A stretch of DNA of 64,000 nucleotides from Rhodococcus sp. PAMC28707 (GTDB lineage: Bacteria; Actinomycetota; Actinomycetes; Mycobacteriales; Mycobacteriaceae), in contig NZ_CP039253.1 in assembly GCF_004795915.1 (NCBI RefSeq), positions 4,057,501 to 4,121,500 on the forward strand, written 5' to 3'. Under the pieces are notes generated by a model that saw nothing but the letters and a program-made list of their open reading frames with translations, was not told where the DNA came from and did not search any database. Position 1 is the first letter of the stretch, and every line of letters begins with the position of its first letter. Positions 1 to 8,452 of this stretch are shown in pieces. The position numbers and the translations under genes are program-made.

Positions 1-716
1 ACCGGTTGCGTGTGCTCGGCGCAGTGGCCGTGATCAACGAGAACGACACGGTCGCGACCACGGAAATCCGATTCGGTGACAACGATCGTCTTGCCGCGCT
101 CGTTGCTCACCTCGTCGGTGCCGACGCGCTGGTGCTGTTGTCCGACGTCGACGGTCTCTACGACGGCGACCCGCGCAAAGGTGACGCCACCCTGATCCGC
201 GAGGTCGCGAGCCCGGAAGATCTCGATGGAGTCGTCGCCGGTTCCGGCGGTGCGCTCGGGACCGGTGGAATGGCGTCCAAGCTGTCCGCTGCCCGACTGG
301 CAGCCGATGCAGGCGTTCCAGTCCTCTTGGCCGCCGCCGCCGACGCAGCGGAAGCCTTGACGACGGCTGCGGTGGGTACAGCCTTCACTGCACGTCCCAC
401 TCGCCTGTCCTCGCGCAAATTCTGGGTGCGTCATGCTGCGGATGCACAAGGCGATCTATACCTCGACGCAGGTGCCGTACACGCGGTCGCGACGAAGCGG
501 CGGTCGTTGCTGTCCGCGGGAATCACCGCCGTCGAGGGTCGGTTCTACGGTGGCGACGTCGTGTCACTGATCGGTCCGGACGGCGAACTGGTGGCCAGGG
601 GAGTGGTGGCGTACGACGCATCGGAGCTGACCGGAATGCTCGGTAGGTCCAGTTGCGATCTCACTCCTGAGCTACAGCGTCCAGTGGTGCATGCCGACGA
701 TCTGGTGCCGGTCTGA
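1..716 (+). CDS. proB: Glutamate 5-kinase, C-terminal part (cut by window start)
   Basis: ProB phosphorylates L-glutamate as the first step of proline synthesis. The frame is open from the first bases, so the N-terminal ATP-binding part lies outside. The visible start carries the kinase motif [18 protein letters not shown] and the [14 protein letters not shown] segment of the amino-acid kinase fold, followed by the glycine-rich GTGGMASKL element. The last 90 or so residues look like the PUA domain of long ProB proteins ([20 protein letters not shown]). The TGA stop directly abuts the stop of the convergent sirtuin gene, with no spacer. The partner gene proA is about 20.7 kb away at 21392. Confidence 0.95.
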   Translation, partial: RLRVLGAVAVINENDTVATTEIRFGDNDRLAALVAHLVGADALVLLSDVDGLYDGDPRKGDATLIREVASPEDLDGVVAGSGGALGTGGMASKLSAARLAADAGVPVLLAAAADAAEALTTAAVGTAFTARPTRLSSRKFWVRHAADAQGDLYLDAGAVHAVATKRRSLLSAGITAVEGRFYGGDVVSLIGPDGELVARGVVAYDASELTGMLGRSSCDLTPELQRPVVHADDLVPV

Positions 717-1580
717 TCATTCGTGTGACGGCAGTGCGTCCACGAGTGCGGTCAGCGTCTCCGAGCATCCGGCATTGCTTGTCAGAGTGGCGAATTCGTC
801 GCCCCGGGTGATTCCGCGATTGACGATCACGATGGGAATCTCGGCCTTCGCCGCGCGTCGGACGAAGCGCAGTCCCGACATGACCGTCAAAGAAGAGCCG
901 ACAACCAGAAGTGCATCGGCCTGATCGACGAGGTCGAAAGCGTCGGCGACTCTCGGCTTGGGCACACTCTCCCCGAAGTAGACGATGTCCGGTTTGAGAA
1001 CGCCGGAGCAGTACTCGCAGTCGACCATCCGGAAGTGTGCGGTGCTGGTGATGATCGCATCGGCGTCGGGAGCAATCTCGACGCCCTCGGCCGGCGCGAC
1101 GCTGTCGAGGAACCCCGGGTTCTCGCGTTCGAGGCGTTGTCCCAGAGCGAAGCGGGAAACCAGTCGCTCGCAGTTCAGACACCGTACTCGCGCGTATACG
1201 CCGTGGAGGTCGATCACTCTTCGGCTACCTGCTTTGGTGTGCAACATGTCGACGTTTTGGGTGATGATCCCGGAAACTATCCCTCGGCGCTCGAGCTGGG
1301 CCAGCGCGCGGTGGCCGTCGTTCGGCCTGGCCGCATCCATATGCCGCCAACCGACATGGTTACGTGCCCAGTAGTGGCGCCTGAACTCGTTATCGCCGGT
1401 GAACTGCTGATAGGTCATCGGATTGCGAGGTGGTGAGTCCGGCCCCCGGTAGTCCGGGATACCGGAGTCGGTGGACATGCCGGCTCCGGAGACGACCGCG
1501 ATGGATCTTCCCGACAACAGTGCGACCATTCGGTCGAGTCGGGTTGCCGCTGCGGCAGCTGAACGAGCGGGGGCAGGCAC
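717..1580 (-). CDS. Sir2-family NAD-dependent protein deacylase (sirtuin)
   Basis: Predicted to remove acyl groups from protein lysines with NAD+ as co-substrate. Residues 31-48 carry the NAD-binding motif GAGMSTDSGIPDYRG, TQNVDMLH follows near residue 110, and the catalytic His lies in DLHG. Two Cys pairs, CLNC and later CEYC, are the expected zinc ligands, so the structural zinc site is complete. The 287-residue length is usual for bacterial sirtuins. The GTG start at 1580 gives a 17-residue Ala-rich lead; an ATG at residue 18 is an alternative. The gene is convergent with proB and lies downstream of the hairpin after ectC, so it is probably transcribed separately. Confidence 0.9.
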   Translation of the reverse strand: MPAPARSAAAAATRLDRMVALLSGRSIAVVSGAGMSTDSGIPDYRGPDSPPRNPMTYQQFTGDNEFRRHYWARNHVGWRHMDAARPNDGHRALAQLERRGIVSGIITQNVDMLHTKAGSRRVIDLHGVYARVRCLNCERLVSRFALGQRLERENPGFLDSVAPAEGVEIAPDADAIITSTAHFRMVDCEYCSGVLKPDIVYFGESVPKPRVADAFDLVDQADALLVVGSSLTVMSGLRFVRRAAKAEIPIVIVNRGITRGDEFATLTSNAGCSETLTALVDALPSHE

Positions 1581-1697
1581 GTAACCAGGGTAGCGCGCAG
1601 GTGGACACAGGGGGTCGATGCCGGTAGCTGAAGGCGTGGACCCACGAATTACGGCGTCGAGCCCTGCTGGGTCCCTTCAGCGGATCGGACTGCAGAA

Positions 1698-1741
1698 ATA
1701 GCTCCGCCCCACTCGACTGAACTCGAGTGGGGCGGAGCTAT
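1698..1741 (-). terminator. Strong hairpin after ectC, likely terminator of the ect operon
   Basis: Two perfectly complementary 19-nt arms (1698-1716 and 1723-1741) enclose a 6-nt loop. The stem is GC-rich and is followed on the minus strand by a short pyrimidine stretch (TTTCTG). It lies 46 bp beyond the ectC stop and well upstream of the sirtuin start, consistent with ending ect transcription. There is no long U run, as is common for high-GC actinobacteria. Confidence 0.75.
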
Positions 1742-1787
1742 CCGGCGTCCGTCTACCTGGACACCTCACCTACGTCAGGATCTAAAC

Positions 1788-2186
1788 TCACGCGGGGACC
1801 TCGACGAGGGGGTACACACCGTTCTCGTCATGGGTTTCGTTCCCCACTACGGGAGGGTTGAACACGCACAACATGCGCATCTGCGTACGCGGCTCGACGG
1901 TGTGTCGCTCGTTGCCGTTCAGCAGGTACATCGATCCTGCACCGAGTTCGTAGGTTTCACCGGTTTCGCGATCGGTGAGGGTGCCTTCACCTTCGATGAG
2001 CCACACAGCCTCGACATGATTGGCGTAGTGGAAGTTGTTCACCGTCCCGGCCTTGATGGTCGTTTCGTGGAACGAGAATCCGACCCTGTCACCGCCGAGG
2101 ATGATGCGCTTACTGCGCCACTGTCCATCCTCGCTCTCGATGTCTCGATCAGTTCCGGTGATTTCCTGGGTGGTACGTACGATCAT
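1788..2186 (-). CDS. ectC: L-ectoine synthase
   Basis: Cyclises N-gamma-acetyl-L-2,4-diaminobutyrate to ectoine, a cytoplasmic compatible solute. The 132-residue protein matches the EctC cupin family throughout: it begins MIVRTTQEITGTDRDIE, has the core HYANHVEAVWLIEGEG, and continues with GSMYLLNGNERH. The start is fixed by the SD GAAGGGAG about 12 nt upstream. It follows ectB by 45 nt in the same direction and is last in ectA-ectB-ectC. No ectD (ectoine hydroxylase) follows here. The strong hairpin at 1698-1741 probably ends the transcript. Confidence 0.97.
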   Translation of the reverse strand: MIVRTTQEITGTDRDIESEDGQWRSKRIILGGDRVGFSFHETTIKAGTVNNFHYANHVEAVWLIEGEGTLTDRETGETYELGAGSMYLLNGNERHTVEPRTQMRMLCVFNPPVVGNETHDENGVYPLVEVPA

Positions 2187-2231
2187 GTGGTGTAGCTCCC
2201 TTCAGCAAACATTCGACACGTGAGAAGTGTT

Positions 2232-3506
2232 CTACGAGCAGACTTTTGCTGTCGCAACTTCGAGGATGTCGAGTCCGCGATCGAGCTCTTCGATCGTGGT
2301 GGTCAGCGGCGGAAGAAGTTTGACAACCTCGTCTTTCGGCCCGGCAGTTTCCACCAGCAGGTGCTCTTCGTAAGCAAGCTTGGCGACCTTGCCTGCTTGT
2401 TCTGCATTTTCGAACACGAGAGCCTGAACCATGCCGCGACCGCGCGTGGAAACGCCGTCGTACTTGGCGCACAGCTCGATGAAGCGATCACGGATGTGCT
2501 CGCCCTTCGCGAGGATCTCCTTCTCGAACTTGTCATCGGACCAGTAATGGTCGATCGCGACCTTCGAGGTCACGAACGCGGGATTGAATCCGCGGAAGGT
2601 GCCGTTGTGCTCGCCTGGGCCCCAGACGTCGAGTTCTGGCTTGAACAGTGTCAGCGCCATCGGCATGCCGTAGCCGCCGATCGACTTCGAGAGGGTGACG
2701 ATGTCCGGCGTGATGCCAGAGTCCTCGAAGGAGAAGAACTGGCCCGTACGGCCGCAACCCATCTGTACGTCGTCGACGATCAGCAAGATGTCGCGCCGCG
2801 AACAGAGGTCGGACAGTGCGCGCAGCCACTCGGGTCGCGCGACGTTGATGCCGCCTTCGCCCTGGATGGCTTCGACGATGACCGCTGCCGGGCGGTTGAA
2901 TCCACTGCCCGAGTCGTCGAGAACCCGCTCGAACCACTGGAAGTCCTCGTTGACTCCACCGAAGTAGTTGTCGTACGGCATGGGGGTGCTGTGCACCAGC
3001 GGGATTCCGGCGCCGGCTCGCTTCATCGAGTTTCCGGTGACAGCGAGCGCACCGAGTGTCATGCCGTGAAATGCGTTGGTGAAGTTGATGATCGACTCGC
3101 GACCAGTGACCTTGCGAGCCAACTTCAGTGCAGCTTCGACAGCATTCGTGCCGGTCGGGCCAGGAAACTGAACCTTGTAATCGAGGCCGCGCGGTTCGAG
3201 GATGTTCTTCTTGAAGGACTCGAGGAACTCACGCTTGGCCACCGTGGACATATCGAGGCCGTGCGTGATGCCGTCACTGGTGATGTAGTCGACCAACGCA
3301 TCCTGCATGATCTGATTGTTGTGGCCGTAGTTCAGTGCGCCTGCCCCGCCGAAGAAGTCGAGGTAGTCGCGCCCGTTCTCGTCGGTCAGCGTCGAATTCT
3401 TGGCAGTTTTGAACACTGCGGGCCACTGGCGGCTGTAGCTACGAACGCCGGACTCGATGGTTTCGAATACGTCCGGCTTTTCGGTGGTCACGGTCTTGTC
3501 TGTCAT
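2232..3506 (-). CDS. ectB: L-2,4-diaminobutyrate--2-oxoglutarate transaminase (internal start)
   Basis: EctB makes L-2,4-diaminobutyrate from aspartate semialdehyde using glutamate, the first committed step of ectoine synthesis. From the ATG at 3506 it is 424 residues, normal for EctB, and it begins MTDKTVTTEKPDVFETIES. It is a class III PLP aminotransferase with GPTGTNAVEAALKLAR for cofactor phosphate binding, VDDVQMGCGRTG, and the PLP lysine in TLSKSIGGYG. An SD (GAAAGGAA) about 10 nt before the ATG is intact, although those bases are also read as the codons SERN of the upstream EctA frame. Two products are therefore possible: free EctB and an EctA-EctB fusion. Confidence 0.95.
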   Translation of the reverse strand: MTDKTVTTEKPDVFETIESGVRSYSRQWPAVFKTAKNSTLTDENGRDYLDFFGGAGALNYGHNNQIMQDALVDYITSDGITHGLDMSTVAKREFLESFKKNILEPRGLDYKVQFPGPTGTNAVEAALKLARKVTGRESIINFTNAFHGMTLGALAVTGNSMKRAGAGIPLVHSTPMPYDNYFGGVNEDFQWFERVLDDSGSGFNRPAAVIVEAIQGEGGINVARPEWLRALSDLCSRRDILLIVDDVQMGCGRTGQFFSFEDSGITPDIVTLSKSIGGYGMPMALTLFKPELDVWGPGEHNGTFRGFNPAFVTSKVAIDHYWSDDKFEKEILAKGEHIRDRFIELCAKYDGVSTRGRGMVQALVFENAEQAGKVAKLAYEEHLLVETAGPKDEVVKLLPPLTTTIEELDRGLDILEVATAKVCS

Positions 3507-4055
3507 GTACTGCGTGTTCCTTTCGCTGGCGCGCACGTCGGCCGGCCCTACTGTGTAGAGCTCCTCTGCTTCGTGGCTATCAGGAAAATCGTCTGGCGCG
3601 AACAGATCTGTTTTTCCAATGTCGGTCCCTCGTGTTCGAGCAAGGGCCGTGAACAGTGCGATCGACGCTTCGTTGTCCGGGCTGATCGTTGTTTCCAGGT
3701 GTGTGATGCCCTGTGGGGTAAGGCGATCGAGAAGTTCGTTCAGCATCCGGCCTGCAAGGCCCTTACCCCGTTGATCAGCATCGACTGCGACCTGCCACAC
3801 GAAAAATGTCGTGGGAGAATCCTGTCGGGTATAACCGGTGACGAATCCCACAGCGCGAGAGTCGACGTCGGATACTACCGAGGTTTCTGCAAAGTCTCGA
3901 CACCACAAAACGTACGAATAGCTCGAGTTGAGATCGAGCACCTTTGAATCTCTTGCGATTTCCCAGAGCCGGACTCCGTCGGAGATCTTTGGCTTACGAA
4001 ACTTCACTGCGTCCGGCGCAGTGACTGTGGTTGCTCTCAGCTGTGCGGGTTTCAT
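2232..4055 (-). CDS. ectA: EctA and EctB in one uninterrupted reading frame
   Basis: The first 183 codons (4055 down to 3507) encode diaminobutyrate acetyltransferase, which makes N-gamma-acetyl-diaminobutyrate. This is a GNAT fold with the acetyl-CoA loop QRGKGLAG near residue 98 and the typical EctA ending FPDSHEAEELYTVG. No stop follows. The frame runs through ADVRASERNTQY into the methionine of EctB, giving about 607 residues in total. ectA and ectB are normally separate genes. A TAG lies one base out of frame in the segment encoding YTVG, so the fusion could come from stop loss or from a small indel. The ATG at 4055 has no clear SD, and a GTG at 4094 is an alternative start. EctB may also be made separately from its own internal SD. 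Confidence 0.85.
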   Translation of the reverse strand: MKPAQLRATTVTAPDAVKFRKPKISDGVRLWEIARDSKVLDLNSSYSYVLWCRDFAETSVVSDVDSRAVGFVTGYTRQDSPTTFFVWQVAVDADQRGKGLAGRMLNELLDRLTPQGITHLETTISPDNEASIALFTALARTRGTDIGKTDLFAPDDFPDSHEAEELYTVGPADVRASERNTQYMTDKTVTTEKPDVFETIESGVRSYSRQWPAVFKTAKNSTLTDENGRDYLDFFGGAGALNYGHNNQIMQDALVDYITSDGITHGLDMSTVAKREFLESFKKNILEPRGLDYKVQFPGPTGTNAVEAALKLARKVTGRESIINFTNAFHGMTLGALAVTGNSMKRAGAGIPLVHSTPMPYDNYFGGVNEDFQWFERVLDDSGSGFNRPAAVIVEAIQGEGGINVARPEWLRALSDLCSRRDILLIVDDVQMGCGRTGQFFSFEDSGITPDIVTLSKSIGGYGMPMALTLFKPELDVWGPGEHNGTFRGFNPAFVTSKVAIDHYWSDDKFEKEILAKGEHIRDRFIELCAKYDGVSTRGRGMVQALVFENAEQAGKVAKLAYEEHLLVETAGPKDEVVKLLPPLTTTIEELDRGLDILEVATAKVCS

Positions 4056-4109
4056 AGCAAAGGTAAACGTAACAAGGTGCCCTTGGCATTTCACGTGCCT
4101 GGCGAAATT

Positions 4110-4140
4110 GGTGTCGAAAACACCTGTCCTTTCGCAGGTG
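4110..4140 (-). promoter_or_regulatory. Two overlapping inverted repeats upstream of ectA
   Basis: GGTGT-N5-ACACC (4110-4124) and CACCTG-N8-CAGGTG (4121-4140) share the bases 4121-4124, so they could form only as alternatives. They lie 55-85 bp upstream of the ectA ATG on the minus strand, between ectA and the recQ stop. They may be operator half-sites or a switchable leader structure. No function is demonstrated, and short repeats like these also occur by chance. Confidence 0.3.
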
Positions 4141-4262
4141 GCAGCGTGATTGTGATTCTGGTCATAAACTGGGCTCGTCTCCGTAACAACTGGTCGAAGA
4201 GGGTGCGATAACTCGGCCCTCTCCGTCGGATGCCAAGTGTGGTCTTACCGATATCAGTGGGG

Positions 4263-6368
4263 CTACTTCGGAGTTGCCAGAGCGAACGGGAGGACCGCAT
4301 CTGCACCTGCGCCGCGGAGGGCCGAGCCGGCGCAAGTAAAAGTCCAGCCCGTATCGGTAACCAGGTCCACCAGGAGGATCGGTCCGGAGACCCCGTTCAG
4401 GTCTGGAACGAGCCAGGAATCGACGAGGCCGGCCACTCGGAATGCCGAATTCGCGGCCGTCACACGCGGATGGTCCGGTCGGAGGGTGAGCGTTCCGAGA
4501 TCGTCGAGCCGTCCGATGCGTGCCAACTCGCTAGCGATCGAATGGACCAGCATCGGATGCGTCGACGATTCCAGCGCGATCACTGACGTCGGTCTCTTCT
4601 TCCAGTCCCACGAGGCCAACACCGCGATGCAGGCCTGCACGAGGGCGTCGGGGGCTGGACCGTCGGGTGCATCGAGTGCTGCTCGCAGGCGCCCACCCCA
4701 ACCCAGGTCGGTGAGGCGGCCCAAGACCCGGCCGGGTTCGGGGCCGTCGGTGATCTTGCCGGAGCGGGAGACGCCGAGTTTTTTCATCCCGCTGGGCCAC
4801 TGCTTTCGCGGAGGCAGGTCGAGTCCCGGGCGGTCGAGACGTTCACGCGCAGACTCGACAGCGGCTGCGTCCACCTGAGGCGAGTAAGCCTTTCCTGTGC
4901 AGTTGTCGCATCGGCCACACGGATTCGGCTCGGCGCCGAGGCCTGGATCGTCCAACTGTCTCCGCAGGAATTCCATCCGGCACCCATCGGTGCGCTGATA
5001 GTCGATCATTGCCTGCTGCTCCGCGTCCCTGGCTTGCTCGAGGCGCTCATAACGCGGTGCGTCGTAGGCCCAAGACTGGCCGGTCGAGATCCACCCGCCT
5101 CGCACGCGCTGAACGGCACCATCGACGTCGAGGACCTTCAGAACCATCTCGAGTCGGCTCCGATTGAGATCCACCAACGGCTCCAATGACGGGGTGGACT
5201 GCGGCTTGATGGGGTCGAGAGCGTCGATGACCTGCCGAACGACGTGTTCTCGTGGGAAGGCTACGGATGCGAAATAGCTCCAGATCTGCTTGTCCTCGTG
5301 GCCTGGAAGGAGGATGACTTCGGCTCGGTCGGTGGCGCGACCCGCACGGCCGACCTGCTGGTAGTACGAGATGGGGGATGAAGGTGCGCCCATGTGGACG
5401 ACGAATCCCAGATCCGGTTTGTCGAAGCCCATGCCCAGCGCGGACGTGGCTACGAGGGCTTTGACCTCGTTGTTCAGTAGGTCCGATTCCAATGATTCGC
5501 GTTCGGTGGTGTCGGTCTGGCCGGTGTACGCGGACACGGCGAAGCCCTGGTCCGACAGCAGGCTCGCGAGGTCGCGTGCTGCAGACACCGTCAGGGCATA
5601 GATGATTCCCGACCCCGGGAGTTCGGCCAGGTGAGCTGCGAGCCACGCGGCGCGCTCGGTGGAGTTCTCGATCTGGACCACCGACATGTGGAGCGACTCG
5701 CGTTCGAGTCCGCCGCGGAGAACGAGGGTGTCCCCGCCACCGACACCGAGTTGTGCGGCGACATCGGCGACCACGCGGTCATTTGCAGTGGCCGTGGTAG
5801 CCAAGACCGGAATCCCATCGCGCAGTTCGGATATGAGCGTTCGAATGCGTCGGTAGTCGGGACGGAAGTCATGTCCCCAGTCGGAAACACAGTGCGCTTC
5901 GTCTACGACGACGAGGCCCGCGTCTGCTGCCAGCGAGGGCAGCACCTGGTCTCGGAAGTCCGGGTTGTTGAGCCGTTCCGGGCTGACGAGCAGCACATCG
6001 AGCCTGCCCGCAGCGACATCGGCATGGACGTCTTCCCACTCGGTCATGTTCCCGGAGTTGATGGTTGCGGCCCGCACACCGGCGCGCTCGGCGGAAGCTA
6101 CCTGGTTCCGCATCAGTGCCAACAACGGTGACACGATGACGGTGGGTCCGAGTCCCTGAGCGCGGAGCAGTTTTGCGGCGATGAAGTAGACCGCTGACTT
6201 TCCCCATCCGGTGCGTTGCACCACCAGCGCGCGGCGGCGGTGAACGACGAGAGCCTCGATTGCCGTCCACTGATCTTCGCGAAGACTGGCAGCGGGCCCG
6301 GCCAGCTCCCGAAGGAGCCGCTCCGCATCTGCGCGCAGGTCTACCGTCGACGGTTCGGTGGTGGTCAT
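4263..6368 (-). CDS. recQ: RecQ-family ATP-dependent DNA helicase
   Basis: A 701-residue superfamily 2 helicase likely to unwind DNA 3'-5' in repair. Motifs in order: Q-motif-like LREDQW; Walker A with an unusual Trp (RTGWGKSAVYF); DEAHCVSDWGHDFRPDY, the RecQ DEAH plus aromatic loop; TTATAND; and motifs V-VI in ATSALGMGFDKPD and QQVGRAGR. Zinc-type cysteines follow (GCRMEFL ... CGRCDNC), so the RecQ-Ct region is present. I see no clear HRDC domain. The start MTTTEPSTVDL at 6368 was chosen because residues encoded further upstream are low-complexity and unlike helicases. It stands alone between lysR and ectA. Confidence 0.9.
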   Translation of the reverse strand: MTTTEPSTVDLRADAERLLRELAGPAASLREDQWTAIEALVVHRRRALVVQRTGWGKSAVYFIAAKLLRAQGLGPTVIVSPLLALMRNQVASAERAGVRAATINSGNMTEWEDVHADVAAGRLDVLLVSPERLNNPDFRDQVLPSLAADAGLVVVDEAHCVSDWGHDFRPDYRRIRTLISELRDGIPVLATTATANDRVVADVAAQLGVGGGDTLVLRGGLERESLHMSVVQIENSTERAAWLAAHLAELPGSGIIYALTVSAARDLASLLSDQGFAVSAYTGQTDTTERESLESDLLNNEVKALVATSALGMGFDKPDLGFVVHMGAPSSPISYYQQVGRAGRATDRAEVILLPGHEDKQIWSYFASVAFPREHVVRQVIDALDPIKPQSTPSLEPLVDLNRSRLEMVLKVLDVDGAVQRVRGGWISTGQSWAYDAPRYERLEQARDAEQQAMIDYQRTDGCRMEFLRRQLDDPGLGAEPNPCGRCDNCTGKAYSPQVDAAAVESARERLDRPGLDLPPRKQWPSGMKKLGVSRSGKITDGPEPGRVLGRLTDLGWGGRLRAALDAPDGPAPDALVQACIAVLASWDWKKRPTSVIALESSTHPMLVHSIASELARIGRLDDLGTLTLRPDHPRVTAANSAFRVAGLVDSWLVPDLNGVSGPILLVDLVTDTGWTFTCAGSALRGAGADAVLPFALATPK

Positions 6369-6582
6369 CTGTTCATCGTGCCGCACGTGTCCGACAGTTT
6401 CACAGCCCGCAGAGCGATGACGGTTCGTCGAACACACGAGGAGGTGCCCTTGTTCGAAGAAGCCTGCCGTTCGATCCTGATGTGGACGACGACGCGGCCT
6501 AGATGTCTGCGTCTGCGAGGCCTCTGTATCTTCTTGCGTCTCGATAACTACCAGGAGTAGACGTGAGTGCTCCGACCTGCCG

Positions 6583-7479
6583 TCAAGTTTGCGGCGAGGT
6601 GGCGATGTCCAGAAAGTCTCGGCGTGGGCCACGGAGAGGTTCACGCAGATCCCACACCGCGCACAGTTCCCGCGGCATCGTCACGGCGTCGATGTCGATG
6701 CGTGTCAATCGGCCGTCGCGAAGGTCGGCTGCGACCGCCAGCGAAGACAGGACCGTCGGTGCGTTCGCAGTCACCACCGCCGATTTGATCGCGGTGACCG
6801 AGTTGAGTTCCAGCAGCGGCAGAACCGTCGGATGCACGGTGCTCTCGTAGGTGGTGCGGGAACCGGATCCGAATTCGCGTTGGACGAGTGCTGTCGCGGC
6901 CAATTCGTCGACGGCCACCGAGCCTCGTGACACCCACGGGTGCTGCGGTGGGACGACGACGACGAGTTCGTCGGTTGCCACGACACGAATTCCGAGGCCG
7001 TCCGGGATCTGCGGTCCTTCGACGAATCCGATGTCGGCTCGACCCGCGAGGACCTGGTGGGCAACCTCGGCCGAGTTCATCAACCGCATCTGCGTTCGTA
7101 CGTCCGGAAACCGAGCCCGCATCAGGACGATCCAGCCCGGCAACAGATGCTCTGCGACCGTCATGCTCGCGGCCACGGTGAGGCTCGCATTTTCCTCCCG
7201 CAGGAGGGATTGGACACCCGTCGCAAACTTTTCGGCGGCGCCGAGAACGTTCCCTGCCCACTCGAGAACGGCGACACCTTCGGGAGTGAGTACCACGCCG
7301 CTGCTGGTGCGGTCGAACACGCGGAGACCGATGTCGCGCTCGGCTGCCCGAATTCGTGCGCTGACCGCTTGCTGGCTCAATCCGTGTTCCCGTCCGGCTG
7401 CGCTCATACTGCCCAGCCGTGCGACCGAGACCATCACGTCGAGCGCGGCGAGATCGGGGACCCGCGGAGACAGTGTCAT
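6583..7479 (-). CDS. LysR-family transcriptional regulator
   Basis: A 298-residue regulator. The N-terminal winged helix-turn-helix spans about residues 8-65 (GSMSAAGREHGLSQQAVSAR, then RVFDRTSSGVVLTPEG). The C-terminal periplasmic-binding-like effector domain follows (RADIGFVEGPQIPDGL). The ATG overlaps the stop of rbsK by 4 nt (ATGA), so the two are cotranscribed with rbsK first. The effector is unknown. A role in regulating the adjacent sugar-kinase gene, or genes elsewhere, is possible. Nothing links it directly to ectoine use. Confidence 0.92.
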   Translation of the reverse strand: MTLSPRVPDLAALDVMVSVARLGSMSAAGREHGLSQQAVSARIRAAERDIGLRVFDRTSSGVVLTPEGVAVLEWAGNVLGAAEKFATGVQSLLREENASLTVAASMTVAEHLLPGWIVLMRARFPDVRTQMRLMNSAEVAHQVLAGRADIGFVEGPQIPDGLGIRVVATDELVVVVPPQHPWVSRGSVAVDELAATALVQREFGSGSRTTYESTVHPTVLPLLELNSVTAIKSAVVTANAPTVLSSLAVAADLRDGRLTRIDIDAVTMPRELCAVWDLREPLRGPRRDFLDIATSPQT

Positions 7480-8351
7480 GGTCGTGCTGCATCCGCGATG
7501 AGCGCGTCGATATCCGCTCGCGATCCCGACGACGCTCCGGTGCCACGACGTGTCGCGGCCAATGCTCCTGCTGCACAGGCCCATCGGACGGAGTCCTCGG
7601 GGCCCTGTTGCCAGCGTGCAGCCAACGCTCCGGTGAAGGCATCTCCGGCACCGGTGGTGTCGATGGCGTCGACCCGTGGTGCCCGCGCGTCGAACGTCGA
7701 CGTCGGTCCGCGGTACCGTGCTCCGGCGGCGCCGAGCGTGGTGACGACGTGTGCAATGCGATCGAGAACTCTGTCGCCGACAGCGTCGGCTTCGGACTCG
7801 TTGACGACCAGGACGTCGACGACGTCGACGAGGGCCTCCGGCAGTGGTCGAACGGGGGAGGGGTTGAGCATGACCACAGTGCCGTGGGCTCGGGCGTGAA
7901 CGGCGCCGGCGACGACCGTGTCGAGGGGAATTTCCAACTGACACAGCAGGATATCCGCGGCGGCAATGGTGTCGAGTTCACGATCGGTCAAGGCGGACAT
8001 GGTGGCGTTGGCGCCCGGGACGACGACGATCGAGTTCTCTCCGTGACGGTCGACGGTCACAGTTGCGATCCCGCTCGGACCGTCGGTGCGTCGGAGTCCG
8101 GACACGTCGACACCGGCCTTCCTGGCGCTTCGTTCGAGGTCGGCAGCGAATGCGTCGTCGCCTACCGCCCCGAGGAATGCCGCGTCGGCGCCTGCCCGTG
8201 CCGCCGCGATCGCCTGGTTCGCTCCCTTTCCTCCCTGTGCAGTGTCGAAGGAGTCACCCAGGACGGTTTCGCCGGGTTCGGGTAGGCGTCGAGTCGTTGT
8301 GGTCAGGTCCATGTTGATACTGCCCAGGACAACGATGCGCGGAGTCGTCAT
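7476..8351 (-). CDS. rbsK: Ribokinase-like PfkB-family sugar kinase
   Basis: Predicted to phosphorylate ribose or a related sugar/nucleoside with ATP in the cytoplasm. The 291-residue protein has the PfkB N-terminal signature (GSINMDLTTTTRRLPEPGET, then GGKGANQAIAAARAG) and the C-terminal catalytic motif DTTGAGDAFTGALAA with the anion-hole GAGD. The ATG at 8351 was chosen because the conserved beta-strand PRIVVLGSIN begins three residues later. It is divergent from the aminotransferase gene at 8453, and the palindrome at 8407-8430 sits between them. A ribokinase gene also lies between proB and proA in M. tuberculosis, so this gene is part of the conserved backbone. Confidence 0.88.
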   Translation of the reverse strand: MTTPRIVVLGSINMDLTTTTRRLPEPGETVLGDSFDTAQGGKGANQAIAAARAGADAAFLGAVGDDAFAADLERSARKAGVDVSGLRRTDGPSGIATVTVDRHGENSIVVVPGANATMSALTDRELDTIAAADILLCQLEIPLDTVVAGAVHARAHGTVVMLNPSPVRPLPEALVDVVDVLVVNESEADAVGDRVLDRIAHVVTTLGAAGARYRGPTSTFDARAPRVDAIDTTGAGDAFTGALAARWQQGPEDSVRWACAAGALAATRRGTGASSGSRADIDALIADAARP

Positions 8352-8406
8352 TCCACGACGATATGCGGCGTCCACGGTGGCCTACATGTGCGCCTGGAAT
8401 TGCATG

Positions 8407-8452
8407 TTGCAGATTGTTGACAATCTGCAAATGCTCCACCACGATGGATCGC
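8407..8452 (+). promoter_or_regulatory. 24-bp perfect palindrome overlapping a promoter; likely GntR operator
   Basis: Arms TTGCAGATTGT (8407-8417) and ACAATCTGCAA (8420-8430) are exact reverse complements around a central TG. The centre contains a consensus -35, TTGACA (8417-8422). Seventeen bp later comes a -10-like CACGAT (8440-8445), and 7 nt after that the ATG at 8453, which suggests a leaderless transcript for the aminotransferase operon. The right arm recurs exactly at 14924-14934 before the ectoine hydrolase gene. The GntR protein encoded at 14102 is the natural candidate to bind both. It could also affect the divergent rbsK. Confidence 0.75.

Noticed and set aside
2220-3947. 575-codon open frame on the plus strand opposite ectA-ectB
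   Set aside because: It is antisense to well-recognised EctA/EctB over its full length, and its protein has no recognisable motif. Long antisense frames are expected in high-GC DNA.
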